In this document: one piece after another, positions 41,975 to 49,741 of the stretch | Layout of the letters: every line of letters starts with the position of its first letter | Numbering within the stretch: position 1 is the stretch's first letter | NCBI GenBank assembly: GCA_017456845.1 | Contig: JAFTIP010000023.1 | Coordinates: forward strand, 1 to 49,741 | Direction: 5' to 3' | Length of the DNA: 49,741 nt | DNA from: Ruminococcus sp. | Lineage (GTDB): Bacteria > Bacillota > Clostridia > Oscillospirales > Acutalibacteraceae | Program-made: the position numbers and the translations under genes | Notes under the pieces: model-generated | Seen by the model: the letters and a program-made list of their open reading frames with translations, nothing else | Database searches by the model: none | What the model was told of the DNA's origin: nothing

Positions 41975-42988
41975 TTACTTATGAATAAAGCCAATCTTCT
42001 TCATAGCCTTATCAAGGGTACGCTGAGCCATACGCTCTGCAATTTCTGCACCCTTGCGGTAGCTTTCCTCAAGATATGCCTTGTCGGCAATGAGCTTCTC
42101 ATATTTTTCTCTTATGGGTCTGAGCTCTTCAATAACAGCTTCGCCAACGGCTACCTTAAAGTCGCCGTAGCCCTTGCCTGCAAACTCGTTCTCAATCTCT
42201 TCCATGGTTTTGCCTGTAACAACGGAGTAAATACCCATAAGGTTGTTGATGCCGTCTTTGCCCTCGCCGTAAGCAACACGTGCTTCGCTGTCGGTAACTG
42301 CACGCTTGAACTTCTTGAGGATAACATCAGGAGAATCAAGGAGAGATACGCAAGCATTTACGTTTTCGTCGGATTTGCTCATCTTCTTTGTGGGGTCCTG
42401 AAGGCTCATAACCCTTGCACCGTTTTTGGGGATAAAGCCCTCGGGAACAGTAAAGGTGGGGGAGTAAAGGGAGTTGAATCTGCCTGCAATATCTCTTGCC
42501 AATTCAATATGCTGCTTCTGGTCTGCTCCTACGGGAACTAAATCAGCCTGATAAAGTAAAATATCAGCCGCCATAAGGCAGGGGTATGTAAACAGACCTG
42601 CGTTGATGTTGTCAGCGTGCTTTGCAGATTTATCCTTAAACTGAGTCATTCGGCTAAGCTCGCCGAACTGAGTGTAGCAGTTTAAAATCCATGCCAGTTC
42701 TGCGTGCTGATGCACGTGGCTCTGAATAAAGAATATGCTTTTCTCAACGTCAATACCGCAAGCAAGAATAGAAGCGTAAGCGTCAAGAACGTTTTTACGC
42801 ATCTTTGCAGGTTCCTGACGAACTGTAATTGTGTGTAAATCTGCTAAGGTGTAGATGCAGTTGTGAGTGCCTTCTTCCTGCATAACCACCCAGTTTTTAA
42901 GTGCACCAAGGTAGTTGCCCAAGGTAATAGTACCTGAGGGCTGAATGGCACTGTATACTATTTTCTTTTTCTCTGCTGTGTTTTCCAT
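41975..42988 (-). CDS. trpS: Tryptophanyl-tRNA synthetase
   Basis: 337 residues. Class I synthetase motifs: IQPSGTITLGNYLGAL (TLGN is the HIGH-type motif), the Trp-pocket region CLMAADILLYQADLVPVGAD, and KMSKSDENVN (KMSKS). It charges tRNA(Trp). It lies 20 bp after the aminotransferase gene and 2 bp before the TPR gene, likely one operon. No T-box is seen ahead of it. Confidence 0.97.
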   Translation of the reverse strand: MENTAEKKKIVYSAIQPSGTITLGNYLGALKNWVVMQEEGTHNCIYTLADLHTITVRQEPAKMRKNVLDAYASILACGIDVEKSIFFIQSHVHQHAELAWILNCYTQFGELSRMTQFKDKSAKHADNINAGLFTYPCLMAADILLYQADLVPVGADQKQHIELARDIAGRFNSLYSPTFTVPEGFIPKNGARVMSLQDPTKKMSKSDENVNACVSLLDSPDVILKKFKRAVTDSEARVAYGEGKDGINNLMGIYSVVTGKTMEEIENEFAGKGYGDFKVAVGEAVIEELRPIREKYEKLIADKAYLEESYRKGAEIAERMAQRTLDKAMKKIGFIHK

Positions 42989-43008
42989 TGTTTATTCCTC
43001 ACTCTGTA

Positions 43009-44193
43009 TTAAAGTGTTTTTGAAACTCTGCCTAAAATCTCAATGCCCTTCTTAAGCTGTTCGTTTGAAGGAGTTGAGAAGTTAATGCGGAAGTTGTGCG
43101 AAATCTCTTTTTCGTCTGTTAAGAAGGCGTTGCCGGGTACTACGCAAACCTTGTTTTTAACAAGCTCAAGGCAGAAAGCGTTCATATCAACATCCTCAGG
43201 GAGCGTGCACCAGATAAAGAGTCCGCCCTCAACATCGCCGTATGTAATCTTTTCAGAAAGGTTTTCTTTAAGTAAGCTCATTGTGTATTCAAGCTTTTCG
43301 CTATAAAGGTTACGGAGCATTTCAAGGTGAGCCTCAAAGTCGTACTTTGTCATAAACTCGTTACAAACAACCTGAGACCACATATTTGTGTGCACATCTT
43401 CACCCTGCTTGCAAACAACCATTTTCTGAATAATCTCATTAGGTGCCATACACCAGCCCACACGCATACCGGGAGAGATAACCTTACTGAAAGAGCCTGC
43501 GTAAATTACTAAACCGTCGGTATCAAAAGACTTGATGTTGGGAAGGTTTTCGCCCTTGTATCTCAGCTCGCCGTAGGGGTTATCCTCTAAAATAAGCACG
43601 CCATACTTCTTGGCAAGCTCGTACATCTTCTTACGTTTTGGGAGGCTCATTGTAATGCCTGAAGGATTCTGGAAGTTGGGGATTGTATAGATAAAGCGGA
43701 TATTTTTATTCTCTTGTAAAGCTTTTTCCAATGCTTCCATATTCATTCCGTCGTCGTCCATAGGCACACCCACAAGTTTTGCGTTGTAGCTTCTGAAGGT
43801 GTTGAGAGAGCCGATAAAAGAAGGTGCCTCGGTAATAACAACATCGTCCTCGTTAACAAGTGATTTTGTAACAAGGTCCATAACCTGCTGAGCGCCGGAA
43901 GTAATAATAAGGTCGTTGCCCTCCATAGTTACATTGTACTTTTCTACCATATACTTTTTGAGGGTTTCTCTTAAAGGAACATAACCCTCTGTAAGACCGT
44001 ACTGAAGAGCAAGAACGGGGTTTTCTTTAAGAAGATTTGCAGAAATTTCAGCTACGGCTTCCTTTGGGAAAGCGTCGGGAGCAGGGTTGCCGGCAGAAAG
44101 GGAAACAACCTCAGGGTCGGCGGCATACTTGAAAATCTCACGTATTGCACTGGGTTTAAGAGTATTTACTCTGTCTGAAAATGTATAGTTCAT
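43009..44193 (-). CDS. PLP-dependent aminotransferase, class I/II (2-aminoadipate/aromatic type)
   Basis: 394 residues from the ATG at 44193 (AAGAGGCG upstream; an in-frame ATG at 44211 is not preferred). Fold type I features: SLSAGNPAPDAFP, TSGAQQVMDLV, IYTIPNFQNPSGITMS, LEDNPYGELRY and the PLP lysine in YAGSFSKVISPGMRVGW, with the C-terminal arginine in FRINFSTPS. The family transfers amino groups between 2-oxoglutarate and 2-aminoadipate, aromatic or branched-chain amino acids. The exact substrate is not readable. Being upstream of trpS is suggestive of aromatic amino acid metabolism but is weak evidence. Confidence 0.88.
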   Translation of the reverse strand: MNYTFSDRVNTLKPSAIREIFKYAADPEVVSLSAGNPAPDAFPKEAVAEISANLLKENPVLALQYGLTEGYVPLRETLKKYMVEKYNVTMEGNDLIITSGAQQVMDLVTKSLVNEDDVVITEAPSFIGSLNTFRSYNAKLVGVPMDDDGMNMEALEKALQENKNIRFIYTIPNFQNPSGITMSLPKRKKMYELAKKYGVLILEDNPYGELRYKGENLPNIKSFDTDGLVIYAGSFSKVISPGMRVGWCMAPNEIIQKMVVCKQGEDVHTNMWSQVVCNEFMTKYDFEAHLEMLRNLYSEKLEYTMSLLKENLSEKITYGDVEGGLFIWCTLPEDVDMNAFCLELVKNKVCVVPGNAFLTDEKEISHNFRINFSTPSNEQLKKGIEILGRVSKTL

Positions 44194-44241
44194 AATAACG
44201 CCTCTTGTCATTAATTTGTTTTTAATAAAACTTTAACTTAT

Positions 44242-44270
44242 ATTTTAACATATATAAATGCAATGTGCAA
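44242..44270 (-). promoter_or_regulatory. Promoter of the aminotransferase-trpS-TPR operon
   Basis: Minus strand TTGCAC (44270-44265), 17-bp spacer, TAAAAT (44247-44242). Confidence 0.6.
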
Positions 44271-44465
44271 ATTTTTTTGAAATATAAACCAAAACAGTTA
44301 CAAATAAATTGTTAATATACTTAAATAATCACAATTCGGTTACTTTTATTGCTTTTTCAGGGTTCTTTGTTGTATAGTTATACTGTATAAATGTCTAAAT
44401 CTGTCTTTTGGTAAAGTTTAAGCCTGAAGGCGGAGTTTCGTAAAGGATTTTTAGGAGAGAGGAAA

Positions 44466-45773
44466 ATGAGAAGAAGACGAAGGAATGACGATGAGTTTTT
44501 CATAGGTATGGTTGGTTCAAGCTATACCGTCAACCGCAAACACAGAAAGAGAAAGAACAAAAGAGTTCAGAAGAAGCTTTTATTCCGTGCTTTGATTATT
44601 GCTCTTTGTGTTCTTGTGGTGGCAGGGCTGACTGCACTTACGGTTTTTGTAATTGTGCCTTTCTTTGCTAATCTTACATCAGCTACACCTGATGAGGCTA
44701 CAAAGGATGAGGTGGTTGTGATTGAAACAACTGTGGCACCTGCAACAACTCAGCCAACAGAAGCTCCCACTACTGTGCCTCAGACCACAGTTGCACCTAC
44801 AACAGTACCGCCTACAACTGCAGTTACTCCTGTAGTTGAGGGCCATATCAAGCCCAGTATTGCCGACGACGGCAGCAAGGCAGAGATGGCAACAAACACA
44901 ATCTGTATCTGGAACAAACAGGCATTCAACCTTTTCTATAGCGGCAATAAGGCGGCTGAGTATTACGCCAAGGCTATTAACGGCTACGCAAACAAACTTG
45001 ACAAAGACGTTAAGGTTTACAATATGGTTGTAGGCAATCACACCGAGTTCGGCCTTCCCGAAAGACTTATTAAGGGTGGTATAGAGACCGACTCTCAGTC
45101 AGATAATATTAAACATATTATTGATAATCTGAGCAGTCGTGTAACTGCAGTTGATTGCTATAATAATCTTGCAGAGCATTGCAACGAGTATATCTTCTAC
45201 GGTACAGACCATCATTGGACTGCCTTAGGTGCATACTATGGCTACGAAGCATTTTGTGAAACTGCAGGACTTACTCCCATGGATATAACCAAGTCAGAGA
45301 AAACAAGTGTAGAAGGCTTTTTGGGCTCACTTTACACCGCCACAGGTTCTTCGGTTCTTGCAAGCAATACCGACACAGTTGATTACTATAGCTTGCCTAA
45401 CAATACCTACGCTCTTATGAATGAGCGTCAAGGTTCTTCCACAATTAACGTTGACGTTTACTACCCTGCCGCAACAGGCGGTGAGCTTACCTACGGTGTT
45501 TTCTGCTGGGGCGATACAGCTCAGTTTGTTATTCATTCCGATTGCGGTACAGGCAGAAAAATCGCTTTGGTAAAGGATAGCTTCGCCAATGCTTTTGCAC
45601 CTTACCTTTCTGCAAATTACGACGAGGTTCACCTTATTGACTATCGTTACTGGTACGGCGATTTGAACCAGTACTTAAAGGATAACGGCATCAAAGAAGT
45701 TCTGTTTTTGAATAACACCATGTCTGCAAACACAGCATCTCAGGTTGATTCAATATCCAACGTGTTCGGTTAA
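44466..45773 (+). CDS. Membrane-anchored DHHW/SGNH-like surface protein
   Basis: 435 residues. An arginine-rich cytoplasmic N-terminus (MRRRRRNDDEFF), one transmembrane helix (~43-68), then a Thr/Pro-rich linker (PTTVPQTTVAPTTVPPTTAV). An extracellular ~300-residue domain contains the name-giving DHHW motif (YGTDHHWTALGAYYGYEAFC) and, near the end, VKDSFANAFAPYL, the pattern of AlgX/DltD-type SGNH acyl-transfer or esterase proteins. Such proteins act on cell-surface polysaccharides, usually with a partner acyltransferase that is not visible here. RBS AGGAGAGAGG. A Nudix gene follows after 34 bp. Confidence 0.75.
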   Translation: MRRRRRNDDEFFIGMVGSSYTVNRKHRKRKNKRVQKKLLFRALIIALCVLVVAGLTALTVFVIVPFFANLTSATPDEATKDEVVVIETTVAPATTQPTEAPTTVPQTTVAPTTVPPTTAVTPVVEGHIKPSIADDGSKAEMATNTICIWNKQAFNLFYSGNKAAEYYAKAINGYANKLDKDVKVYNMVVGNHTEFGLPERLIKGGIETDSQSDNIKHIIDNLSSRVTAVDCYNNLAEHCNEYIFYGTDHHWTALGAYYGYEAFCETAGLTPMDITKSEKTSVEGFLGSLYTATGSSVLASNTDTVDYYSLPNNTYALMNERQGSSTINVDVYYPAATGGELTYGVFCWGDTAQFVIHSDCGTGRKIALVKDSFANAFAPYLSANYDEVHLIDYRYWYGDLNQYLKDNGIKEVLFLNNTMSANTASQVDSISNVFG

Positions 45774-45807
45774 TACCGAAAGTTTATGCCTGAGAGGAGA
45801 GAGAAAA

Positions 45808-46518
45808 GTGTTATCCAAAGAAGTTAAAGCCGAAATATACGGTTCTCTTAACGAAAAGAACGGTGTATATTCAGGATATGTAACAAGCGGCGACTGCGTG
45901 GGTCAGAGTGTTTATATTCTTTCCCGCAGACCTTTAGGCGATTATGCCTACGGTATTGTTACCGCTGTAATAAATCAGGGTGAAGCGTCAGAAAAGTACG
46001 TTGTAACCCAAAAGCAGGAGATTATGTATGAGCCTGAAATCAGACAAAGGCTAAGTTCGGTTAAATCTCTTAAAATTAATAAATTAAGCTGTCTTTATGA
46101 GAAAAGCTGCGGAGCGGTTATTCTATATAAAGAAAAGGGCGAGGAAGAGGCAAGCATACTTCTGGTAAAAAATCAGAAGGGCAGATTCTGGAGCTTTCCC
46201 AAGGGTCACGTAGAGCTTTGGGAAAACGAGAAGGAAACCGCCGTAAGAGAGATTAAAGAGGAAACTGACCTTGACGTTGAAATTCTCGATAATTTCCGCG
46301 AGATTAGTGACTACTGCCCCTTTGGAAAAATCCGCAAAAGGGTTGTGTTCTTCCTTGCTGCTGCAAAAAGCAATAAGGTTAAGATTCAGGAGTCGGAAAT
46401 CGAAAGCTACACTTGGGTTAAGCTAAGTGAGGCTAAAAAGGTTTGCACCTATGAAAATGACCTAAGAGTTATTGACAAAGCAAGGGAATATTACGAGGAC
46501 CACCTGACAAAAGTCTGA
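45808..46518 (+). CDS. Nudix hydrolase with unknown N-terminal domain
   Basis: 236 residues from the GTG at 45808 (GAGAGGAGAG upstream); an open frame reaches back to 45745, but that part overlaps the preceding gene. The Nudix domain spans ~100-225, with FWSFPKGHVE and the box GHVELWENEKETAVREIKEE followed by TDL, where TGL is common. The context resembles diadenosine-tetraphosphate hydrolases. The first ~95 residues (EIYGSLNEKNGVYSGYVTSG, QSVYILSRRPLGDYAYGIVT) form a separate beta-rich domain that I do not recognise. It may hydrolyse nucleotide polyphosphates in the cytoplasm. Likely co-transcribed with the DHHW gene. Confidence 0.82.
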   Translation: MLSKEVKAEIYGSLNEKNGVYSGYVTSGDCVGQSVYILSRRPLGDYAYGIVTAVINQGEASEKYVVTQKQEIMYEPEIRQRLSSVKSLKINKLSCLYEKSCGAVILYKEKGEEEASILLVKNQKGRFWSFPKGHVELWENEKETAVREIKEETDLDVEILDNFREISDYCPFGKIRKRVVFFLAAAKSNKVKIQESEIESYTWVKLSEAKKVCTYENDLRVIDKAREYYEDHLTKV

Positions 46519-46528
46519 AAGCCATAAA

Positions 46529-46564
46529 AAACCCGTACATCGATTAAGTTCGATGTACGGGTTT
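46529..46564. terminator. Bidirectional terminator between Nudix and CHAP genes
   Basis: 15-bp perfect stem AAACCCGTACATCGA / TCGATGTACGGGTTT with a 6-nt loop. Confidence 0.88.
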
Positions 46565-46572
46565 GTTGGCTT

Positions 46573-48627
46573 TTAAGGAGTTGTAAAGGTGTAAACTTCG
46601 CTGTACTGTGGCCCTACGTTGGTGGTATAAACGTAAAATCTGTAGTAATACGTTGTGTTTGGTGTAAGTGCCGGGGCCTCTGCATTTGAGCCGCCGCACT
46701 GAACTGTGCAGTAGGTGAGGTATGTGCCTGTTTTCCAGCTTGCGACCTTTGTCATATTACCGCCCTCGGGTCTCATCATAAGTCCGATTTCTGTAAGCTG
46801 GGAGCAATCAGCAGTTACGTTACAGCCTAAGAGTGCTGAGGTAGAGGTAAGATTTTTAATGTACATTTCGTCAAATGATATAGGGCTTTTAATCCAAACG
46901 GCATAAAGATGGATGCTGGCGTCTTTGTCGTAAACTGTTCCTGCACCATATTCAACGTTACCTGTGGGGGATGTAGACCAACCCATAAACACATAGCCTG
47001 CTCTTGTAGGGTCAGAAGGGGAAAGAGAAACGGGCTTGCCAATTTCTTTTATATGGCTTTCAGGGGTGTAAACACCGCCGTTGGCATCATAAGAAATGGT
47101 GTAGTATTCGGTTTTCTGCCAAACGGGAATAAGCTTGTAGTAGGTGGCGTTAGAGTTATCCTCGGTTACCCAGTTTCCGCCCATAGAGCTGTTGTTTCCT
47201 GCATAAAGCATTTTATATTCCAGATTATCTTTTGAAATTTCAGCAAATGCTTTCCAAGTGTTGTCGGTGGTAAGGTACTTTGCCGATGTACCCTTGGTGG
47301 CTTTAAACAGCTTGTAGCCTATAAGAGTGTAGCCTTCTCGGTTAATCGTAGGTACCTCAAATCTTTCGCCGTATTTTACTGTAAAATCTTCGCCCTTGGA
47401 AAGCTTAAAGGTGAACTCATTCTGGAAAAAATTAAGGTATTTTGTTTCAACGTATCCTGATGTTTTGTTACCGTAAACATCAACGTAGTAAACGTTATAC
47501 CAAACTTCGCCCAAGCAGTTCTTTACGGCAGAGTTTACCGCTACTGCGTTGCCGCGGGTAAGGGTTACAAGGCTGTTGTTTTCGCCGTTTTTGCCTACAG
47601 AATAGGGTGTGGAGCGGATATCGGTGGTTGATTTAGTCGTGTAAACACCTGTTTTGCAAGTAGCTTTTTTAGCATAGGGAGCTTTTCCGCAATTGGAGCA
47701 GTGATTGAATTGGTCATAGTTATGACCTGTTTTTGGCAGAGTGATGGTTTCTATATAAGCGTCGCAGAGGGAGCAATGACGCTGTGCACTGCCGTTGGCT
47801 GTGCACGTAGCGGCAACAGTGTGTTTAGAATAGGTAGCAGAATGAGAGCAGTAAGCAGGACGTACAAATATCTTTGTAGTAGCGTGACCGCTCATACAGT
47901 TTACTTTGCTTTTTGAGATATTAACGGTATTAACCTTGTCAGCGGAGTTGCCTTCAATAGAATAAGTAATATCTGTAGAGACAATACCAACGTGGGATTT
48001 AACACCGCATTTATCACAGGCGTAAAAAAGAATGTCACCGGGTTTTCTTTCGGCCTCAGATACCACTTTGCCGCCTCGGTCGTTGATAAGTGTGTTGAAC
48101 ATGCCTCCGCAGCCTGCATTAATAGGAATCAGGTTAGTTACCCCTGCCTGATAAGCACACCACGAAACAAAGGCAGCACACCAGGCACGGTCGTATTTGC
48201 TTAAAGAGTAGTTGGTACCGCTGGCTGTGTAAACGGTACTGCGGTATTTGCTGATGTTGTCGTTGTCGTTGCAACCGTAATACCAGAAGTTGTATTCGCA
48301 AACGTCAAGCACAGCGTTGTAGGGTTTATAAACACCGTTGCTTATGTAATATAAGGGCATTTTGCCTCCTGACTGATAGCCGTCAAGGTCCTGATAGTTA
48401 ATGCCTTCAAGATATCCTGCCTGACTTTCGGCGATTTTGGCAATGTTAATAGCTTTGTCGGTACCCATATTGTTTCGGGCATTCATAAGCTGGGTGTAAT
48501 ATTTACTTCCTCTGTACGGAGCCGAAAAAGTATCTTTGCCGTTTACTGCCGAAGCGTTAATTATACTAAGCGGTATAACGCCAAGTATCATTATAGTAAT
48601 AAGAACGATTGAAGTCAGACGTTTCAT
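46573..48627 (-). CDS. Secreted CHAP-domain protein with SH3-like, InlB-type repeat and Fn3-like modules
   Basis: 684 residues with a signal peptide (1-28). CHAP/NlpC-type domain at ~130-255: active Cys150 in DRAWCAAFVSWCA, His212 in KSHVGIVST, then YSIEGNS. A cysteine/histidine-rich segment (~262-315) contains ATCTANGSAQRHCSLC and HCSNCGKAP. An SH3-like region follows (~325-390), then a Listeria-Bacteroides (InlB B-type) repeat at ~510-580 (ISYDANGGVYTP, GYVFMGWSTSPTGNV, LYAVW), and an Fn3-like domain at ~590-684 (TSTSALLGCNVTADCSQLTE). CHAP enzymes cleave peptidoglycan as amidases or endopeptidases, so a cell-wall hydrolase with adhesion modules is likely. No dockerin and no sorting motif. 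Confidence 0.82.
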   Translation of the reverse strand: MKRLTSIVLITIMILGVIPLSIINASAVNGKDTFSAPYRGSKYYTQLMNARNNMGTDKAINIAKIAESQAGYLEGINYQDLDGYQSGGKMPLYYISNGVYKPYNAVLDVCEYNFWYYGCNDNDNISKYRSTVYTASGTNYSLSKYDRAWCAAFVSWCAYQAGVTNLIPINAGCGGMFNTLINDRGGKVVSEAERKPGDILFYACDKCGVKSHVGIVSTDITYSIEGNSADKVNTVNISKSKVNCMSGHATTKIFVRPAYCSHSATYSKHTVAATCTANGSAQRHCSLCDAYIETITLPKTGHNYDQFNHCSNCGKAPYAKKATCKTGVYTTKSTTDIRSTPYSVGKNGENNSLVTLTRGNAVAVNSAVKNCLGEVWYNVYYVDVYGNKTSGYVETKYLNFFQNEFTFKLSKGEDFTVKYGERFEVPTINREGYTLIGYKLFKATKGTSAKYLTTDNTWKAFAEISKDNLEYKMLYAGNNSSMGGNWVTEDNSNATYYKLIPVWQKTEYYTISYDANGGVYTPESHIKEIGKPVSLSPSDPTRAGYVFMGWSTSPTGNVEYGAGTVYDKDASIHLYAVWIKSPISFDEMYIKNLTSTSALLGCNVTADCSQLTEIGLMMRPEGGNMTKVASWKTGTYLTYCTVQCGGSNAEAPALTPNTTYYYRFYVYTTNVGPQYSEVYTFTTP

Positions 48628-48655
48628 AAAAATCCCCCTTGTGAATTCTATTTTA

Positions 48656-48683
48656 ATTATACTAAATTTTGGTAAAAAAACAA
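48656..48683 (-). promoter_or_regulatory. Promoter of the CHAP gene
   Basis: Minus strand TTGTTT (48683-48678), 16-bp spacer, TATAAT (48661-48656), ahead of an AAGGGGG ribosome site. Confidence 0.55.
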
Positions 48684-48772
48684 CTGTTTTTTATCCTGAG
48701 CTGAGGATTTGGAATATTAGAGGATTGTCGAAAGCACTCGAAGGGTTTTTCTATAAAAATACCGCTTTGCTA

Positions 48773-48801
48773 TTGACAAACGGGTTTTGATGTGCTAAAA
48801 T
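48773..48801 (+). promoter_or_regulatory. tRNA promoter
   Basis: TTGACA (48773-48778), 17-bp spacer, TAAAAT (48796-48801), 35 nt before the tRNA. Confidence 0.75.
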
Positions 48802-48836
48802 AATTAACGTTCCTTAAGGGAACAGCAATTATATAT

Positions 48837-48914
48837 CGCGGAGTAGAGCAGCCTGGTTAGCTCGTCGGGCTCATAACCCGGAGGTCGTTGGTTCAAATCC
48901 TTCCTCCGCAACCA
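48837..48914 (+). tRNA. Initiator tRNA-fMet (CAT anticodon)
   Basis: The cloverleaf folds fully: acceptor CGCGGAG / CTCCGCA with the C1-A72 mismatch that marks initiator tRNAs; anticodon stem with the three G-C pairs GGG/CCC around CTCATAA (anticodon 48872-48874); T-loop GTTCAAATC; encoded CCA end. The D-loop has one extra T compared with the E. coli gene. It is a single tRNA gene with its own promoter and terminator. Confidence 0.97.
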
Positions 48915-48922
48915 AACGTGAC

Positions 48923-48955
48923 TCCTCTATTGATACAATCGTGTCAATAGAGGTT
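48923..48955 (+). terminator. tRNA terminator
   Basis: 13-bp stem CCTCTATTGATAC / GTGTCAATAGAGG (one G-T pair), AATC loop, then TTT. Confidence 0.75.
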
Positions 48956-49016
48956 TCGTCGTTTTATCGTTATTTTATAGCGAAAACCTTAGTATTTAAG
49001 CAGGAATAAAAAAACA

Positions 49017-49073
49017 AGCGTTGCAGTTTGAAGGAGTGAATTGATACTCTCCCTTAGTTGCAACGCTTTTTTG
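49017..49073. terminator. Orphan hairpin in a ~360-bp gene-free stretch
   Basis: AGCGTTGCA (49017-49025) pairs with TGCAACGCT (49059-49067), with an inner stem GGAGT/ACTCT, followed by TTTTTTG on plus. It looks like a terminator with no gene attached. The surrounding 48956-49277 is AT-rich with only tiny open frames; I see no gene in it. It could be debris of a lost element, as the recombinase fragment follows. Confidence 0.5.
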
Positions 49074-49277
49074 CTGTGTAAAAATATGTGGTTTTGTAAT
49101 GAAGCCGATAAAATCCCCAAACCTATCGTTAAATTATAGGGCTATCGTTATATAATCAGTTATAGACTTTCTTGAGTTAGGTTGATATAATTGTTTTATA
49201 TGATACAACGGACATGGTTGTAAATATTGCAATATTAAACACAGCAAAACCCTTAAGATTTAAAGCATAATGGTTTT

Positions 49278-49496
49278 TTATGCTTCTATCTCACTCCCAT
49301 TCTTAAAGTGAAATACAACACTTCCGTCTGCATTTACTGTAACTTTATCTACTGTTGTGTGCCAAAGGGTCGGGGTGAATTTGAGGTTTAATACATCAGG
49401 CTCACGCAGGGCAAACATAAAAGCACTAAGTGCATCTGCCTGATATAGTCTGTGTTCTCGCTTTTGCTGTAAAATTTCATATCGGCTGTAAACTGC
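49278..49496 (-). pseudogene. C-terminal remnant of a serine recombinase
   Basis: The minus strand encodes 72 residues ending in TAA at 49280-49278, with a stop codon just upstream and no start codon or ribosome site. The tail has the signature end of large serine recombinases/resolvases: a coiled-coil residue run (YEILQQKREHRLYQADALSA), then PTLWHTTVDKVTVNADGSVV and FHFKNGSEIEA. The catalytic and DNA-binding parts are missing. It is probably what is left of an integrated mobile element. Confidence 0.65.
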
Positions 49497-49555
49497 TTAT
49501 AGTACACAGGTATTTTAAATGCGATTTGTAGTAAACTACTCAAGAGGAGGAGTAT

Positions 49556-49741
49556 ATGAGAGTTGTATTTCTTGCCGCAATCGGTGTCGGTATCGCTACG
49601 GTGTTTGGTTCTTTGCTGGGGTTCTGTTTCAAAAACATATCACATAAGTTTTCTGATATTGTTCTGTCTTTTGCTGCGGGAGTTATGCTTTCAGCTTCAA
49701 TTTTGGGGCTGATATTACCTTCACTTGAGTATGGTGGTAAA
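49556..49741 (+). CDS. ZIP family metal transporter, N-terminal part (continues beyond window)
   Basis: 62 residues before the window ends, ATG at 49556 with GAGGAGG upstream. Two hydrophobic segments are seen: VVFLAAIGVGIATVFGSLLG and IVLSFAAGVMLSASILGLIL, joined by a short polar loop (CFKNISHKFSD). The FAAGVMLSASILGLILPS run is typical of ZupT-like ZIP proteins, which import zinc and other divalent metals. A small palindrome GTAGTAAACTAC (49529-49540) lies just upstream of the ribosome site. Confidence 0.8.
   Translation, partial: MRVVFLAAIGVGIATVFGSLLGFCFKNISHKFSDIVLSFAAGVMLSASILGLILPSLEYGGK

Noticed and set aside
41981-42541. Plus-strand open frame of 186 codons
   Set aside because: Antisense to trpS, which has all synthetase motifs; no ribosome site or homology.
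49529-49540. Palindrome GTAGTAAACTAC as a metal-regulator operator
   Set aside because: Only five-base arms and no match to a Zur or MntR consensus that I can state with confidence; noted in the ZIP entry only.

Overview
The window looks like a chromosomal segment from a gut-type Clostridia bacterium, most likely the Oscillospiraceae/Ruminococcaceae. The basis is low-to-moderate GC, Firmicutes-type ribosome binding sites (AGGAGG), dockerin-bearing secreted proteins, starch-binding-type modules, and Clostridia-style housekeeping genes (gdhA, pyk without a C-terminal extension, rplM-rpsI). No rRNA, CRISPR array or intact prophage is visible. The species assignment is inference.

Layout. 1-3.0 kb: an oxygen/NO-defence module made of a flavodiiron protein (cut by the left edge), a 4Fe-4S protein and a divergent Crp/Fnr regulator with a 16-bp palindromic operator between them. 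3.0-7.7 kb: an orphan HipA-like kinase, a small unknown protein, YbaK, a STIV-B116/DUF1874-like protein behind a perfect consensus promoter, a MATE exporter and a YfcE-type phosphodiesterase. 7.7-12.5 kb: a divergent YfhO / GtrB / GtrA set, which matches the three-component machinery that adds sugars to surface polymers, plus a 53-residue ORF translationally coupled to yfhO. 12.6-17.3 kb: two divergent ECF sigma/anti-sigma operons. One carries a proline-rich anti-sigma-like membrane protein and a secreted dockerin protein. 17.4-27.1 kb: valS, a heterodimeric ABC exporter, pyk and gdhA.

27.3-35.1 kb is the most distinctive region: two tandem, roughly 990-residue secreted papain-family proteases, each with a dockerin and a C-terminal CBM26-like starch-binding module, followed by a convergent secreted protein with a cohesin-like domain and its own dockerin. 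Together with the dockerin gene at 12.6 kb this suggests an amylosome/cellulosome-like surface complex with a proteolytic arm. The 3' ends of the two protease genes are nearly identical at DNA level, while the catalytic domains have diverged.

35.3-49.7 kb: lepA, a zinc-ribbon membrane protein, rplM-rpsI, a ROK glucokinase and a beta-phosphoglucomutase-like HAD enzyme (glucose and maltose metabolism), an aminotransferase-trpS-TPR operon, a DHHW/SGNH-like surface protein with a Nudix gene, a CHAP-domain secreted protein, an initiator tRNA, a serine-recombinase remnant and the start of a ZIP metal transporter. A roughly 70-bp dispersed repeat with GTTAGCCAC and AACGGCGGG ends recurs in intergenic spaces, directly abutting the stop codons of both proteases.
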